Origin: CAVRQM01 sp963822705
GTDB taxonomy: Bacteria; Pseudomonadota; Alphaproteobacteria; Acetobacterales; Acetobacteraceae
Length of the DNA: 64,000 nucleotides
Direction of reading: 5' to 3'
Assembly (NCBI GenBank): GCA_963822705.1
Contig: CAWGIX010000011.1
Span: 211,852-275,851 of the forward strand
Every line of letters starts with the position of its first letter. Position 1 is the stretch's first letter. The notes beneath the pieces are model-generated. The model was not told where the DNA came from. It saw nothing but the letters and a program-made list of their open reading frames with translations, and made no database searches. The translations under genes and the position numbers were made by a program. Shown in pieces: positions 54,660 through 64,000 of the stretch.

Positions 54660-55013
54660 TCATTCCGCTCCGAGGAGCGGCTGCGGCATGGGTTGCGTCC
54701 TTGGCCGTTCGACCGCTGGTCGGTCGGTCACGGTGACCTCGATATCCTGCCCCAGCTTTGTCAGCATCATCATGAGCCGGTCGATGGTGAAGCGGCCCAG
54801 ATTGGCGCGGCGGAGACGTGAGAAATCGGCCTCGGCAAAGCCGGTCCGTTCGGCAGCTTCCCGTCCGGTCAGGTGCTGCTCATCGAGCGCCTTGACGATG
54901 CGCACAGCCAGCCGGGCACGGAACTGCTCCAGTTCGGGATTGGGATCGTTGAAATCGCGAAAGACGTTGCCGCTGCCGCGCACCATCTCGAAATCGCTGT
55001 CCGTCGTCATCAT
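54660..55013 (-). CDS. HTH antitoxin, HigA/XRE type
   Basis: A 117-residue protein. The C-terminal half has a Cro/C1-type helix-turn-helix: LTGREAAERTGFAEADFSRL, then RRANLGRFTIDRLMMMLTKL. Its start overlaps the toxin stop by 4 bp (ATGATG). Toxin-first order and size match HigBA-type modules. It would neutralise the HigB-like RNase and repress the operon. Confidence 0.82.
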   Translation of the reverse strand: MMTTDSDFEMVRGSGNVFRDFNDPNPELEQFRARLAVRIVKALDEQHLTGREAAERTGFAEADFSRLRRANLGRFTIDRLMMMLTKLGQDIEVTVTDRPAVERPRTQPMPQPLLGAE

Positions 55014-55374
55014 AGCACCTCCTTCAGCCGTTTCAGCCTTTCATGCACAAGCTCGATCTCTGCCTTCGGGGTTCTGATTCCCGATTTGGATTTCTTCTGG
55101 AAGGCATGCACCACCCAGATATCCTGCCCGATCTGCACCGCGTAAACGACGCGGTAGGCGTCGGACGGAACCGCAGGGCTAGTTCGAATACGCCGGTGCC
55201 AAAGCCTTTCAGTGGCTTGGCAATCTCCGGATGCCCGCCTTCGGATACGAAGGCCAATGCCCGTCTGATCTCGATCTGCGCTCCGTCAGGAAACCGCTCG
55301 AAATTCCGTCTGGCGGCTTTCAGCCACGATATCGCCCTTGGTTGTTTCACAACTGATCTTGTCATATTTGACAA
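55010..55374 (-). CDS. HigB/RelE-like toxin (frameshifted)
   Basis: About 121 residues. N-terminal frame: AISWLKAARRNFERFPDGAQ and KPLKGFGTGVFELALRF, the PF05973 phage-Gp49/HigB pattern. An indel near 55,172 leads to DAYRVVYAVQIGQDIWVVHA, then FQKKSKSGIRTPKAEIELVH, ending ERLKRLKEVL. The basic and aromatic residues expected for ribosome-dependent mRNA cleavage are present when repaired. First gene of the pair with the HTH antitoxin. Confidence 0.8.
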
Positions 55375-55503
55375 GATAGATCAAGCTCCGTAGCGCTTAC
55401 TCGCCGAGCCCCTTTTTTCTATCCGCCTGAACCATGTTCCTGGTTGCTGCTCGTCGAGATCGGCGGCTCCCGCCAGCCGGCGGAACTGCCTATACCCGCG
55501 CCC

Positions 55504-56497
55504 GTGGCTGCCCCTACCCTCCTCACTGGCTCGACCGGGTTCGTCGGTTCCGCCGTCGCACGCGCCCTCCTCGCGAGGGGTCATGCCGTGCGCGCCCTGG
55601 TCCGCCCCGGCGGCGACCGCCGCAATCTGGACGGTCTGGACCTCGCCCTGGCCGAAGGCGATTTGCGCGACACGAAAAGCCTGGCGCGCGCCGTGCAGGG
55701 GTGCCGCATTTTGGTCCATGTGGCTGCCGACTATCGCATCTGGGTGCCGGACCCGAACGCCATGCTGCGGGCCAACGTGGAGGGCACCGGCCATGATGCT
55801 GGCGGCCCTGGACGCCGGGGTGGAGCGGATCGTCTATTGCAGCAGCGTCGCCGCCCTCGGGCTGACCAAGGACGGCTCGCCCGCCGACGAGACCACCCCG
55901 GTATACGAAGCGGCGATCACCGGCATCTACAAGAAGTCGAAATACCGCGCCGAACAGGCCGTGCTCGAGCTGGTGCGGGAGCGCGGGCTGCCGGCGGTGA
56001 TCGTCAACCCGGCCGGGCCGGTCGGTCCGCGCGACATAAAACCCACGCCGACGGGACGCATGATCGCCGATGCCGCGTCGGGCCGGATGCCGGCCTATGT
56101 GCAGACCGGAATTGACGTGGTGCATGTGGACGACGTGGCGGAAGGCCATGTTCTGGCGCTGGAGCGCGGGCGCATCGGCGAGCGCTATATCTGGGCAGCG
56201 AAAACCTGATGCTGCCGGACATTCTGGCCATGGTCCACGACGTGACCGGCCAGCAACAGCGCCGGTTTGCGCTGCGCACCGAATGGCTGTGGCCGGTCGC
56301 CCTCGCCTCCGAAGCGTTTGCGCGCATGTCGGGCAAGGAACCGCGCGTTACCCGCGACCACCTGCGCATGGCGCGCAAAAAGATGTTCTTTTCGCATGCA
56401 AACGGCGGCGGAACTCGGCTACGCACCGCGCCCGGCCTATGCGGCGATCGCCGACGCGGTTGCCTGGTTCGGCGCGCATGGCATGCTGGCGGGGTGA
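55504..56497 (+). CDS. hpnA: Hopanoid-associated sugar epimerase HpnA (three frameshifts)
   Basis: About 331 residues from a GTG at 55,504. NAD-binding start TLLTGSTGFVGSAVARALLA, then ILVHVAADYRIWVPDPNAML. Indels occur near 55,790, 56,193 and 56,402. The middle reads VERIVYCSSVAALGLTKDGS and YKKSKYRAEQAVLELVRERG (Y-x-x-x-K). The end reads SENLMLPDILAMVHDVTGQQ and ELGYAPRPAYAAIADAVAWF. HpnA acts in making or decorating bacteriohopanepolyols. Stop overlaps the hpnB start (GTGA). Confidence 0.85.
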
Positions 56498-56843
56498 GCG
56501 TATACGGTTTTCTGGCCGGGCTGTCCCTGCTGGCCTGGGTCTACCTTGCCGCCCTGCACGGGAAATTCTGGCAGGCCGGGCCGGTGCTGAAACCGGCCAA
56601 GCCCGAATGGCAGCCCTCGGTGGTGGCCGTGGTGCCGGCGCGCGACGAAGCATCCCTGGTCGGCCGCAGCCTGGCTTCGCTGCTGGCCCAGTCCCCGGGT
56701 CACAGCCCGGGGATTGCGGGGCTGCGAATCGTGCTGGTGGACGACGGCAGCAGCGACGGCACCGGCGCCGCGCACGAGCGCTGGACGGGAAGGACCGGCT
56801 AAGGGTGATCGAGGGCGCCGAGCGTCCGCCGGGCTGGGCCGGA
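56494..56843 (+). pseudogene. hpnB: Hopene-associated glycosyltransferase HpnB, truncated
   Basis: GTG start overlapping hpnA. An N-terminal membrane helix (VYGFLAGLSLLAWVYLAALH) precedes a family-2 glycosyltransferase start: VVAVVPARDEASLVGRSLAS and LRIVLVDDGSSDGTGAA. After an indel near 56,782 the sequence continues LDGKDRLRVIEGAERPPGWA and G. Where the family goes on G-K-L-W, it switches at about 56,842 to unrelated DNA. Only about 115 of the usual 380-400 residues are present. This break coincides with the change to planctomycete-like content. Confidence 0.8.
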
Positions 56844-57160
56844 ATCCAAGCGCCGCGGCGCCGGCCTGGAGGAAACGACAACGGTCGAACGTGTGGCGGT
56901 TCCCGGTCATAGCGGTCTACTCCTCTGACGAGAAAACGGCGAGGGTGTATGGAGTTATTGGGTTATCACGCTGAAGGGAGAGTGTCAAGGCAATGCGGAA
57001 GTCAGAATGCAGAATGCAGAATGAAAGCCCCATGCGTTTTTCATTCTGCAGTCTGAGTCTGACTTCCGCATGCTGAAGAACCCCACGCCGGTTCGGCGCG
57101 CCGGCGGGGGGAAAAGATCAAGGCATCGCTTTCGGAGCGGGCGGCGGCGCTGCCTTGATA
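56844..57160. other. Junction region without a gene
   Basis: Unrelated sequence between the broken hpnB and the first VIT/vWA gene. It contains one long inverted repeat (56,994-57,070) and otherwise nothing recognisable. Confidence 0.5.
56994..57070. repeat. Long inverted repeat
   Basis: The left arm tgcggaagtcagaatgcaga...atgaaa is mirrored by ttcattctgcagtctgag...gacttccgca. The outer 13 bp match perfectly and the left arm contains a short gcagaat tandem repeat. It could form a hairpin downstream of the minus-strand VIT/vWA gene, as a terminator or a mobile palindrome. Confidence 0.6.
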
Positions 57161-59528
57161 CTACTTCTTGGCGACGAACAGTTTGTCGATCTCTTCGCCG
57201 CTGAGTTTGTCCTTGCCGGTACACGTATCAATCACGAGGGCCGTGCCGTTGGGGGCGACCCAGACGAGATGATTGCCGAGCTTGAAGACCGCGAGCCTCG
57301 GCTGGCGTTCGAGCAGCTTGAAATACGCATCGCTCTGCGCCTTGACGATGAGGGTCGGCATCTTGGCCTCGAAGCCCTCGTCGATCCACACGCCGCCGAT
57401 CTCCAGACAGTTGCGGCCATAGACGTTGCGCAGGGCGGTCTGCTCCAACCGTGTCTGGTTGCGCAGGTTCTGCATCTGACAGGATAGATCGACGCCGAGT
57501 TTGCCCGCCTGGACACCATCGATGGATTGTGTGTGAGCAGGTAGCGAGCCGCGGTCGTAGGCTTCTTTCTTACCCGAGCTGCTCGAGAGCCTTGCCTTCC
57601 TCGCCCTTGCCATCGCCTTTGGCTAGATCCTTATCCGCCCGGGAGCCGCGGTTTATGGCCAGATCGCCGGGCTTCGCCTGGTTCTCCTTGGCGAACTCGA
57701 CCACCGGCAAGGGAGACGATGTCGGCGTGCGGGGTGCGAGACCAGCAGGAGCCTTCGCGCCGCCGAACGGCCCCCCATGTCCCTCCCCGCTCCTGCTACC
57801 GGCATCACCGAATCCGGGACGATGAGATAGCTGGTGTAGGGCGTGGCAATGCCATACTTCTTGGCCAACGCGATCACTTCCTGCACCAACTCCGGCTTCT
57901 CACCATTGGCCGAATCTGATCGAGCATGTAACCGACCTTGCGACGCGCCCACAAATGCTCGACAAACTCGCGGTCATCATTGGTCTTGGCCGGGAACGTC
58001 AACTCATAAACAAACTCCTTCGTCTCCTTACCCACCTGACCCGACAAGCGAATCGCCGCCGGACCCTTTCCCGAAAAACGACCCAGAACGACGAGTTGAC
58101 CGCCGTGAAACAGGTCAGGCAACTCCGCGGGATACACTTCGCTGAACTTGATGTCGTTGGTCGCCGACAGCTTCAGATTCGTCAGCACCGGATTGCTGAT
58201 CTTGCTATACAAACCACTGACCTTGTTCTCGATGTCCTCCGACGGACGAACATACGTCGAGAGCGCACGTGTCTTGTCGGCCAACTGATCGAGCATGGTG
58301 GCGTTGACATCGTCGCCCACGCCAAAGGTGAAAATGCGTGTATTCGCCGTGTTTTTGGCGATCGTGTTCTTCAAAATCTTGTCCGGCTCCGTCTCGCCGA
58401 TGGTCGGCTGACCATCGGTGAAGAACACCACCGTGAACGAACGCCCCTCATCCTTCGCACGCAATTCGAGGGCGGACGCCAGCGCATCATTGATGGCGGT
58501 GCCACCGGTCGCTTCCAACTCCTCCACCCACTTCTTCGCCTTGTCGATCTCCGCGTCCGCTGCGAGCAATTTGTCCTCGTAACGATTCACCGTCGTGGCG
58601 AAGTTGATCAGACCAAAGCGATCCTTGCTGCTCAGATTGTCCAGGCAGTATTTCACGCCTTGCGCGCTGTCCATCTTGGCGCCACGCATCGAGCCAGACG
58701 TGTCCAGCACCAGCACCACATCACGCGGCACCTGATATTCCTTGGGAATCTCCACACGCGGCGTGATGAGCAACGTGAAGTAGCCCTTCTCGCTGGAGAG
58801 AGGCCGATGCGTCAGAGCCGTCAATCCCACGTCCTTGTCACCGGTGGCATAGAACAACTGGAAGTCCTTGTCGAGCATTCCTTGATTCTTGTCAAAGGTG
58901 ACAGTCACTTCCTTGTCGTTGGCACGCTTCAAGGAAATGGAGTGCGTGGGACTGTAGACATTGGTGACGTTATGCTCGGACTTGATGGTTGCCGTGATGG
59001 AGAAGTCTTCCAGCGTGCTGGTGGCTTTGCCATTGGTCTTGAGCGGATAGATGTACTCGACCAGTTTACCTTCCTTGCTGGCGACGAGGTGAAGCTGAGC
59101 GCCACTTTCTGATCGCCCTTGGGCGGAATGGGAAAGACACGCAAACGCAGCAGATTGTTGCCCATGTATTCGAGCAGTCCGGGGTCTTGCGTGCGGCGAA
59201 CGATGGATGTGTAGATGTCTCTGGCCTTTTTAGCCTCCACTAATTCGCCTTTGGTTTCTTTGCCATCGACCCACATGGAGAAGCGATTGACGGATGCTCC
59301 TTTGGGTACGGGGAAGATGTAGGTGGCTTCGAGTTGTCGGTCGGTGGGGTTGCGGAAGGTTTGTTCGACGCGTGTGATGGACAGTTGATCGTCGATGGTG
59401 ATGCGAACCTTGTGGTTGAGCATCGCCAACGGCGGCAGATTCTTCTCCTCCGGAATCAACAACCCGTGAGCGTGGACTGCCTCACTCAAGGCGAACAAAA
59501 CGGCCACAACCGTCAGATAGCGGTGCAT
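57161..59528 (-). CDS. VIT and von Willebrand A domain protein, copy A (several frameshifts)
   Basis: About 790 residues. Signal peptide (YLTVVAVLFALSEAVHAHGL). The VIT domain, about residues 35-165, has ITRVEQTFRNPTDRQLEATY, then IFPVPKGASVNRFSMWVDGK. An indel near 59,085 precedes the linker. The vWA domain, about 270-450, has the metal site in DVVLVLDTSGSMRGAKMDSA and VVFFTDGQPTIGETEPDKIL. Further indels lie near 57,925 and between 57,610 and 57,780. The C-terminus reads RNCLEIGGVWIDEGFEAKMP and ends SGEEIDKLFVAKK. Secreted VIT-vWA proteins are abundant in planctomycetes. Role unknown, probably binding at the cell surface. Tandem with copy B. Confidence 0.8.
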
Positions 59529-59659
59529 GGCACTCCCTTTCGTGTGTTGGACGCAGGAACTCTTCGTTTATTAGACGAACGAGGAGCGCCCTAGATTGCT
59601 CCAAGAGCGCTCAAAGGGCGAATGTTACGGAGTCGTTACACAAGCGGGAGAATGAAAAT

Positions 59660-59693
59660 CCCCGCGTCGCTCGGCTTCGCGAGCGATGCGGGG
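59660..59693 (-). terminator. Intrinsic terminator after VIT/vWA copy B
   Basis: On the minus strand ccccgcatcgctcg and cgagcgacgcgggg form a 14-bp stem (one G-T pair) with a short loop, followed by attttc. It lies about 37 bp beyond the copy B stop. Confidence 0.6.
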
Positions 59694-59729
59694 ACTCCAC
59701 AACCGCGGAATTGCAGCAATCGTCTCACG

Positions 59730-62440
59730 CTACTTCTTGGCGACGAAGAGTTTGTCCACCTCGTCGTCGCTCAGTTTATCCTTGCCCTCCGCCGTGTCGA
59801 TGACGAGGGCGGTGCCGCTGGGGGCGACCCAGACGAGATAGTTGCCGAGCCGCAACACCTCTCGGAGCCTCGGCTGCGCTCCAACAGTTTGAAGTAGGCG
59901 TCGCTTTCGCCTTGACCATTAGCGTCGGCGTCTTCGGCGTGAAGCCTTCATCAATCCAGACGCCGTCCACCTCCAGGCAATTGCGGCCCCAGGCCTGGCG
60001 CACGGCCGTCTGTTCCACACGGCTCTGGCCCCGGAGGTTCTGTGTCTGCACCGACAGATCGACCCCCAGCTTGCCGGATTGGACTTCTTCCTGCCGGTGT
60101 TCTTTCAGAGCTTTTTGAGCCTTCTGATACACCTCCAGGCGGTCCCGCGACACATAAGGCTACGTCCGGCCACGTCGGAAGAAGTCGAATCTTTCGGCAG
60201 GCGGGTACTTGTCTCCTTCCACTCCCAGGCGTTTCTGAGCCGCTGTGTCGGGTTTCTTGTTGATTTCCTTGGCGATGTCAATGACGTTGCCGGCGTGAGG
60301 GGAGCGGCCATCGGCGACAATCCGACAAAGCCGCCCATACCCATCATGCCCATGCCGCCGCCCATGCTCATAGCACCGCCCGTGCGGTCGGCGAGCGCGT
60401 TGTTAAGTGGCATCATCCTTGGCACGGCTGGCAACTTCTCCGATCGCGCGCGACAGACCGAGATCGATTCGGCACGATAAGATCGCGGGTAACGACCATC
60501 GGCGATAGTCCGCCAAAGCCCCCGTTCATTCCCATCATGCCGCCGCCCATGCCCATCATGGCCATACCACCCATCATCATGCCGCCCATGCCACCCATAC
60601 CGCCCATGCCCATCATGCCGCACATGCCCATACCGCCGTTGAAGCCCACGCTGGGACGATCAACGGTGGCCAGCCTGGCGCGATGCGCGACCTTTGGTTG
60701 CCCACCACAGGCATCGGTCCATCCGGCACGATGAGATAGCTGGTGTAGGGCGTGGCGATCCCGTATTTTTTGGCCAGAGAGAGTACTTCCTGCACCAGTT
60801 CCTTCTTTTCGCCGTTAGCCGAATCTGATCGAGCATGTAACCGACCTTGCGACGCGCCCACAAATGCTCGACAAACTCGCGGTCATCATTGCTCTTGGCC
60901 GGAACTTACAACTCATAAACAAACTCCTTCGTCTCCTTACCCACCTGACCCGACAAGCGAATCGCCGCCGGACCCTTGCCCGAAAAACGACCTCAGAACG
61001 ACGAGTTGGCCGCCGTGAAATAGGTCGGGCAGTTCGGCAGGATACACTTCGCTGAACTTGATGTCGTTGGTTGCCGACAACTTCAGGTTCGTCAGCACCG
61101 GATTGCTGATCTTGCTATACAAACCGCTGACCTTGTTCTCGATGTCCTCCGACGGACGAACATACGTATCAAAGTGCGGGTCTTGTCCGCCAACTGATCG
61201 AGCATGGTGGCATTGACATCGTCACCTACGCCGAACGTGAAAATGCGCGTACTCGCCGTGTTCTTGGCGATCGTGTTCTTGAGGATCTTTTCAGAGCTGG
61301 TTTCTCCCACGGTCGGCTGACCATCGGTGAAAAATACTACCGTGAACGAACGTCCTTCCTCTTCGCCGCGAAGTTCGAGAGCGGAAGCCAAGCCGATCGT
61401 TGATGGCAGTGCCCCCGGTCGCTTCCAACTCCTCCACCCACTTCTTCGCCTTGGTCAATTGCTCCGTCTCCGCCACAGCAACTTGTCCTCATAGCGATTC
61501 ACCGTCGTGGCGAAGTTGATCAGACCAAAGCGATCCTTGCTGCTCAGATTGTCCAGACAATACTTCACCCTTTGCGTGCCTGCTCCATCTTGGCACCACG
61601 CATCGAACCGGACGTGTCCAGCACCAGGACCACATCACGCGGCACCTGATATTCCTTGGGAATCTCGACACGCGGCGTGATGAGCAACGTGAAGTAACCC
61701 TTCTCACTGGAAAGCGGCCGATGCGTCAGAGCGGTCAATCCCACGTCCTTGTCACCCGTCGCATAAAACAACTGGAAGTCCTTGTCGAGCATTCCTTGAT
61801 TCTTGTCGAATGTCACCATCACTTCCTTGTCGTTGGCACGCTTCAAGGAAATGGAGTGCGTAGGACTGTAGACATTGGTGACGTTATGCTCGGACTTGAT
61901 CGAGGCGGTGATGGCGAAGTCTTCCAGCGTACTGGTGGCTTTGCCATTGGTCTTGAGCGGATAGACGTACTCGACCGGTTGCCTTCCTTGCTGGCAACGG
62001 AGGTGAAGCTCAGCGCTACTTTTTGATCGCCCTTGGGCGGGATGGGGAAGACACGCAAACGCAGCAGATTGTTGCCTATGTATTCGAGCAGTCCGGGGTC
62101 TTGCGTGCGGCGAACGATGGATGTGTAGATGTCTCTGGCCTTTTTGGCTTCGACTAATTCGCCTTTGGTTTCCTTGCCATCGACCCACATGGAGAAGCGG
62201 TTGACGGATGCTCCTTTGGGTACGGGGAAGATGTAGGTGGCTTCGAGTTGTCGGTCGGTGTGGTTGCGGAAGGTTTGTTCGACGCGTGTGATGGACAGTT
62301 GATCGTCGATGGTGATGCGGACCTTGTGGTTGAGCATCGCCAGCGGCTAAGCTCTTCTCCTCCGGAATCAGTAAACCGTGGGCGTGGACGCTTCCACTCC
62401 ACAGCATAAAGACGGCCAGAACTGGGACATAATGGCCCAT
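59730..62440 (-). CDS. VIT and von Willebrand A domain protein, copy B, with Met/Gly-rich insert (many frameshifts)
   Basis: Starts at 62,440 (MGHYVPVLAVFMLWSGSVHA, signal peptide). VIT, linker and vWA domains follow copy A residue by residue with few changes, for example QTFRNHTDRQLEATYIFPVP and DVVLVLDTSGSMRGAKMEQA. Unlike copy A it has two Met/Gly-rich low-complexity stretches after the vWA part (about 60,520-60,655 and 60,320-60,390). The C-terminus matches copy A (RNCLEVDGVWIDEGFTPKTP), ending in DKLFVAKK at 59,730. At least ten indels are needed for one frame. The near identity with copy A shows a recent tandem duplication. Confidence 0.78.
60320..60655 (-). repeat. Met/Gly-rich low-complexity coding repeat
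   Basis: Two runs encode alternating Gly and Met, such as GGMGGMGGMMMGGMAMMGMG. They lie within the C-terminal half of VIT/vWA copy B and are absent from copy A. Confidence 0.75.
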
Positions 62441-62621
62441 GGGTTCCCCTTTCGTGGAAACAGCACCTCTCTTCGCCCCTCTTCTCTCCGTGGTTGGATG
62501 AGTCAGCAAAGTCCATCCCGGTGGATAGGACCGCTCGCTCTTCCGTCTCTTCCCACGGTACATCAGCGGGGAGCGAGCGTCAATCCAATGGAAACTCCGC
62601 AAGCTCCCACCCAATAACAAA

Positions 62622-62645
62622 ACCCGGTCTCGGAAGAGACCGGGT
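62622..62645 (-). terminator. Intrinsic terminator after the anti-sigma-like gene
   Basis: A perfect 10-bp stem acccggtctc / gagaccgggt with a 4-base loop, followed on the minus strand by ttttgtt. It lies 33 bp beyond the stop at 62,679 and upstream of VIT/vWA copy B. Confidence 0.75.
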
Positions 62646-62678
62646 ATACTCAGGAGGTCTGCCATTCAGCACGGAGGA

Positions 62679-64000
62679 TTAGCCGCGTAGAACCAGGAGA
62701 ACACGAAGTGTGCCGGCTTTGGCGGACTTGCGGCTGTCAAGAAAACGCTTGATCTCCGGCGAGCCGAATAGGCCGAACCGGATTGTAAGCAAGCACCAGC
62801 GCGAGGTGATCGGGCGGCTTCAAAGTAGGCTTGCCGACCTCCGGTCGCGGCACCCCCCCTGCCCTGCTAGAGCCTGTGCCACCTGCTGCCGGTGAGGTCC
62901 GACAGCGGCTCACGCGGATCGGCAAGCGGTACGTTCGCGGCCGGCGCTAACACCGTGGGATCGACACCCAAAAGCGCGGAGAGTTCCTTGTGATGATCCG
63001 GCGTCATACGGGTCAGTACGAGGCGATCAATCTGAGCCTCGCCCGGCTTCTCGGGCCGCCCGCTCCGATCTTCCGGCCAATCTGTTGCACGAAGCGGGTC
63101 AATTCCTCCGGGGTCAAATTCTCGATATAGACGACATAGTTCGTCTTCCATCTCGACATTTTCAGTCGATCTTCGCGCGCTCTCGATCACTAAGCCGAGG
63201 TTCATCGTTTTAGCGACGGTCTGAGTGCCTCGAAAGCTCTCGTTCCGTTCTTACAGGGCAGTTCCAAGCGAAAGTTGGCGTCCTTACGCAGCTCGGCGAG
63301 AAAGTTCTTACGTGCCGCTTCTGATCGAGATCGCTGACCGTGAGAATCTTGGGCAAATTGTCGAGAACCTCTTTGTAACGAAAAATCTCCAGCCGATCCG
63401 TCAGGGCCGATTCTTCCTTCGGAGGAGTCGGAGGTACGTCCGACGAAGAAGTTCCGGGCTCGTCATCCGGGCGTTTGACAACTTCAGGGCGTTTGACTTC
63501 TGAGGGATGGTCGGATTGGGAGATGGTTTCTCGTGTGACGCGGTGGGGATAGTTTGTGGCGAACGGCCGGGGTCAGCCGGCTGGTTTGGCTGTCACCAGC
63601 CGGCTGACGCTGGCCGTTCACCCCTGCGGTTTCGGGATCGTGAGACACGAGTTCCGGTTTGCCCGGTTGAGTCAGGGACGCGGCGAAATACAAGTAAGAG
63701 GCGGCTCCCAGAACAAGGAGAACAGCGGCAGCGGTGGCCCAGGCTGCGAGAGGACCGGCCCACGAGCCTGGGCGAAATCATGGCTCGGCGACGTTGCCCC
63801 GGTGTCAAGCGCCGCTCGACGATCGTGCGGAGAACCTCCCCAGTCAGATCGACCGGGAGATGGGGCCGCGGCATGTGACGAAGCACCCGGGCATCTTCGC
63901 GGAGCTGTTGGAGCAAGAGACGGGCCGCAGAGCGGCGGAGCAGGCGTATGGCATGACGACGTTGACGATTTGTCAGTTCGCCATCCACATAGGCGGTCAA
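62679..64000 (-). CDS. Anti-sigma-factor-like membrane protein (planctomycete type; partial at window edge, frameshifted)
   Basis: The gene enters from the right edge. Its N-terminal part, TAYVDGELTNRQRRHAIRLL and PHLPVDLTGEVLRTIVERRL, resembles zinc-finger anti-sigma factors, although the Cys motif would be beyond the edge. A hydrophobic segment then reads YLYFAASL, followed by a Pro/Thr-rich linker. The C-terminal domain reads VLDNLPKILTVSDLDQK, IDRLVLTRMTPDHHKELSAL and ends RFLDSRKSAKAGTLRVLLVL before RG and TAA. At least six indels separate these pieces. Such proteins sequester ECF sigma factors at the membrane. No sigma factor gene is inside the window. Confidence 0.55.

Noticed and set aside
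60320..60655. Short tandem repeats that look like a CRISPR or minisatellite
   Set aside because: The repeats are in frame with the VIT/vWA gene and encode Met/Gly runs. There are no uniform spacers and no cas genes.

Overview
The window is a GC-rich contig that reads as an alphaproteobacterium, most likely a member of the Acetobacteraceae or a related Rhodospirillales group, up to about position 56,840. This rests on established gene-family context: a three-part NAD(P) transhydrogenase (pntA, pntA2, pntB), a membrane-anchored CycM-type cytochrome c divergent from kdsB-pheA, hisN followed by yejABEF, hopanoid genes hpnA-hpnB, and PEP-CTERM and TadE/TadG proteins. From about 56,990 to the right end the content changes abruptly to lower-GC sequence of planctomycete character: two tandem VIT/von Willebrand A proteins and a multi-domain anti-sigma-factor-like protein. 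hpnB is cut off mid-gene at the change, so this is either an assembly chimera or a very recent foreign insertion.

Layout. 1-5,800: an RND efflux pump (transporter cut by the left edge, plus its adaptor), a large YfhO-like membrane protein and two DUF892 ferritin-like proteins. 5,800-10,600: an FAD-linked D-2-hydroxyacid dehydrogenase, a lineage-specific hypothetical gene with a paralogue at 48 kb, a TlpA-like thioredoxin, MITE-like repeats and a frameshifted AbiU2-type HEPN gene. 10,600-21,000: pntB-pntA2-pntA, a TadE-TadE-TadG cluster, a PEP-CTERM protein, a MauG-like dihaem protein, pheA and kdsB. 21,000-31,860: cytochrome c, then a tightly overlapped operon of hisN, yejABEF, a creatininase-family amidohydrolase, a ketopantoate-reductase-like enzyme, an SDR and an M20 peptidase. 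31,870-43,310: two divergent sugar-type ABC importers around a GntR/FadR regulator, one in an operon with an LDH2-family dehydrogenase and an FMN-dependent alpha-hydroxyacid dehydrogenase. 43,300-48,800: an isochorismatase-like hydrolase, a secreted hypothetical protein, PBP1C, a succinate-semialdehyde-type dehydrogenase and the second copy of the hypothetical family.

49,000-55,400 is a decayed accessory island: an AbrB/PemK toxin-antitoxin remnant, an aldo/keto reductase split by about 3.9 kb, low-GC orphan ORFs, a complete IS1595-like element (50,814-53,166) and a HigBA pair. The element has 20/21-bp inverted ends and a perfect 8-bp target duplication. Besides its transposase it carries a MerR/DUF433 plus DUF5615 toxin-antitoxin-like pair and a tRNA-like sequence. 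This is the most interesting structure in the window.

Many otherwise well-conserved genes carry single-base indels, mostly one-base insertions, concentrated after 22 kb and worst at 41-43 kb and beyond 49 kb. They hit housekeeping genes such as pntB, so much of the apparent pseudogenisation is probably sequencing or assembly error. For frameshifted genes the span of the whole reconstructed gene is given.
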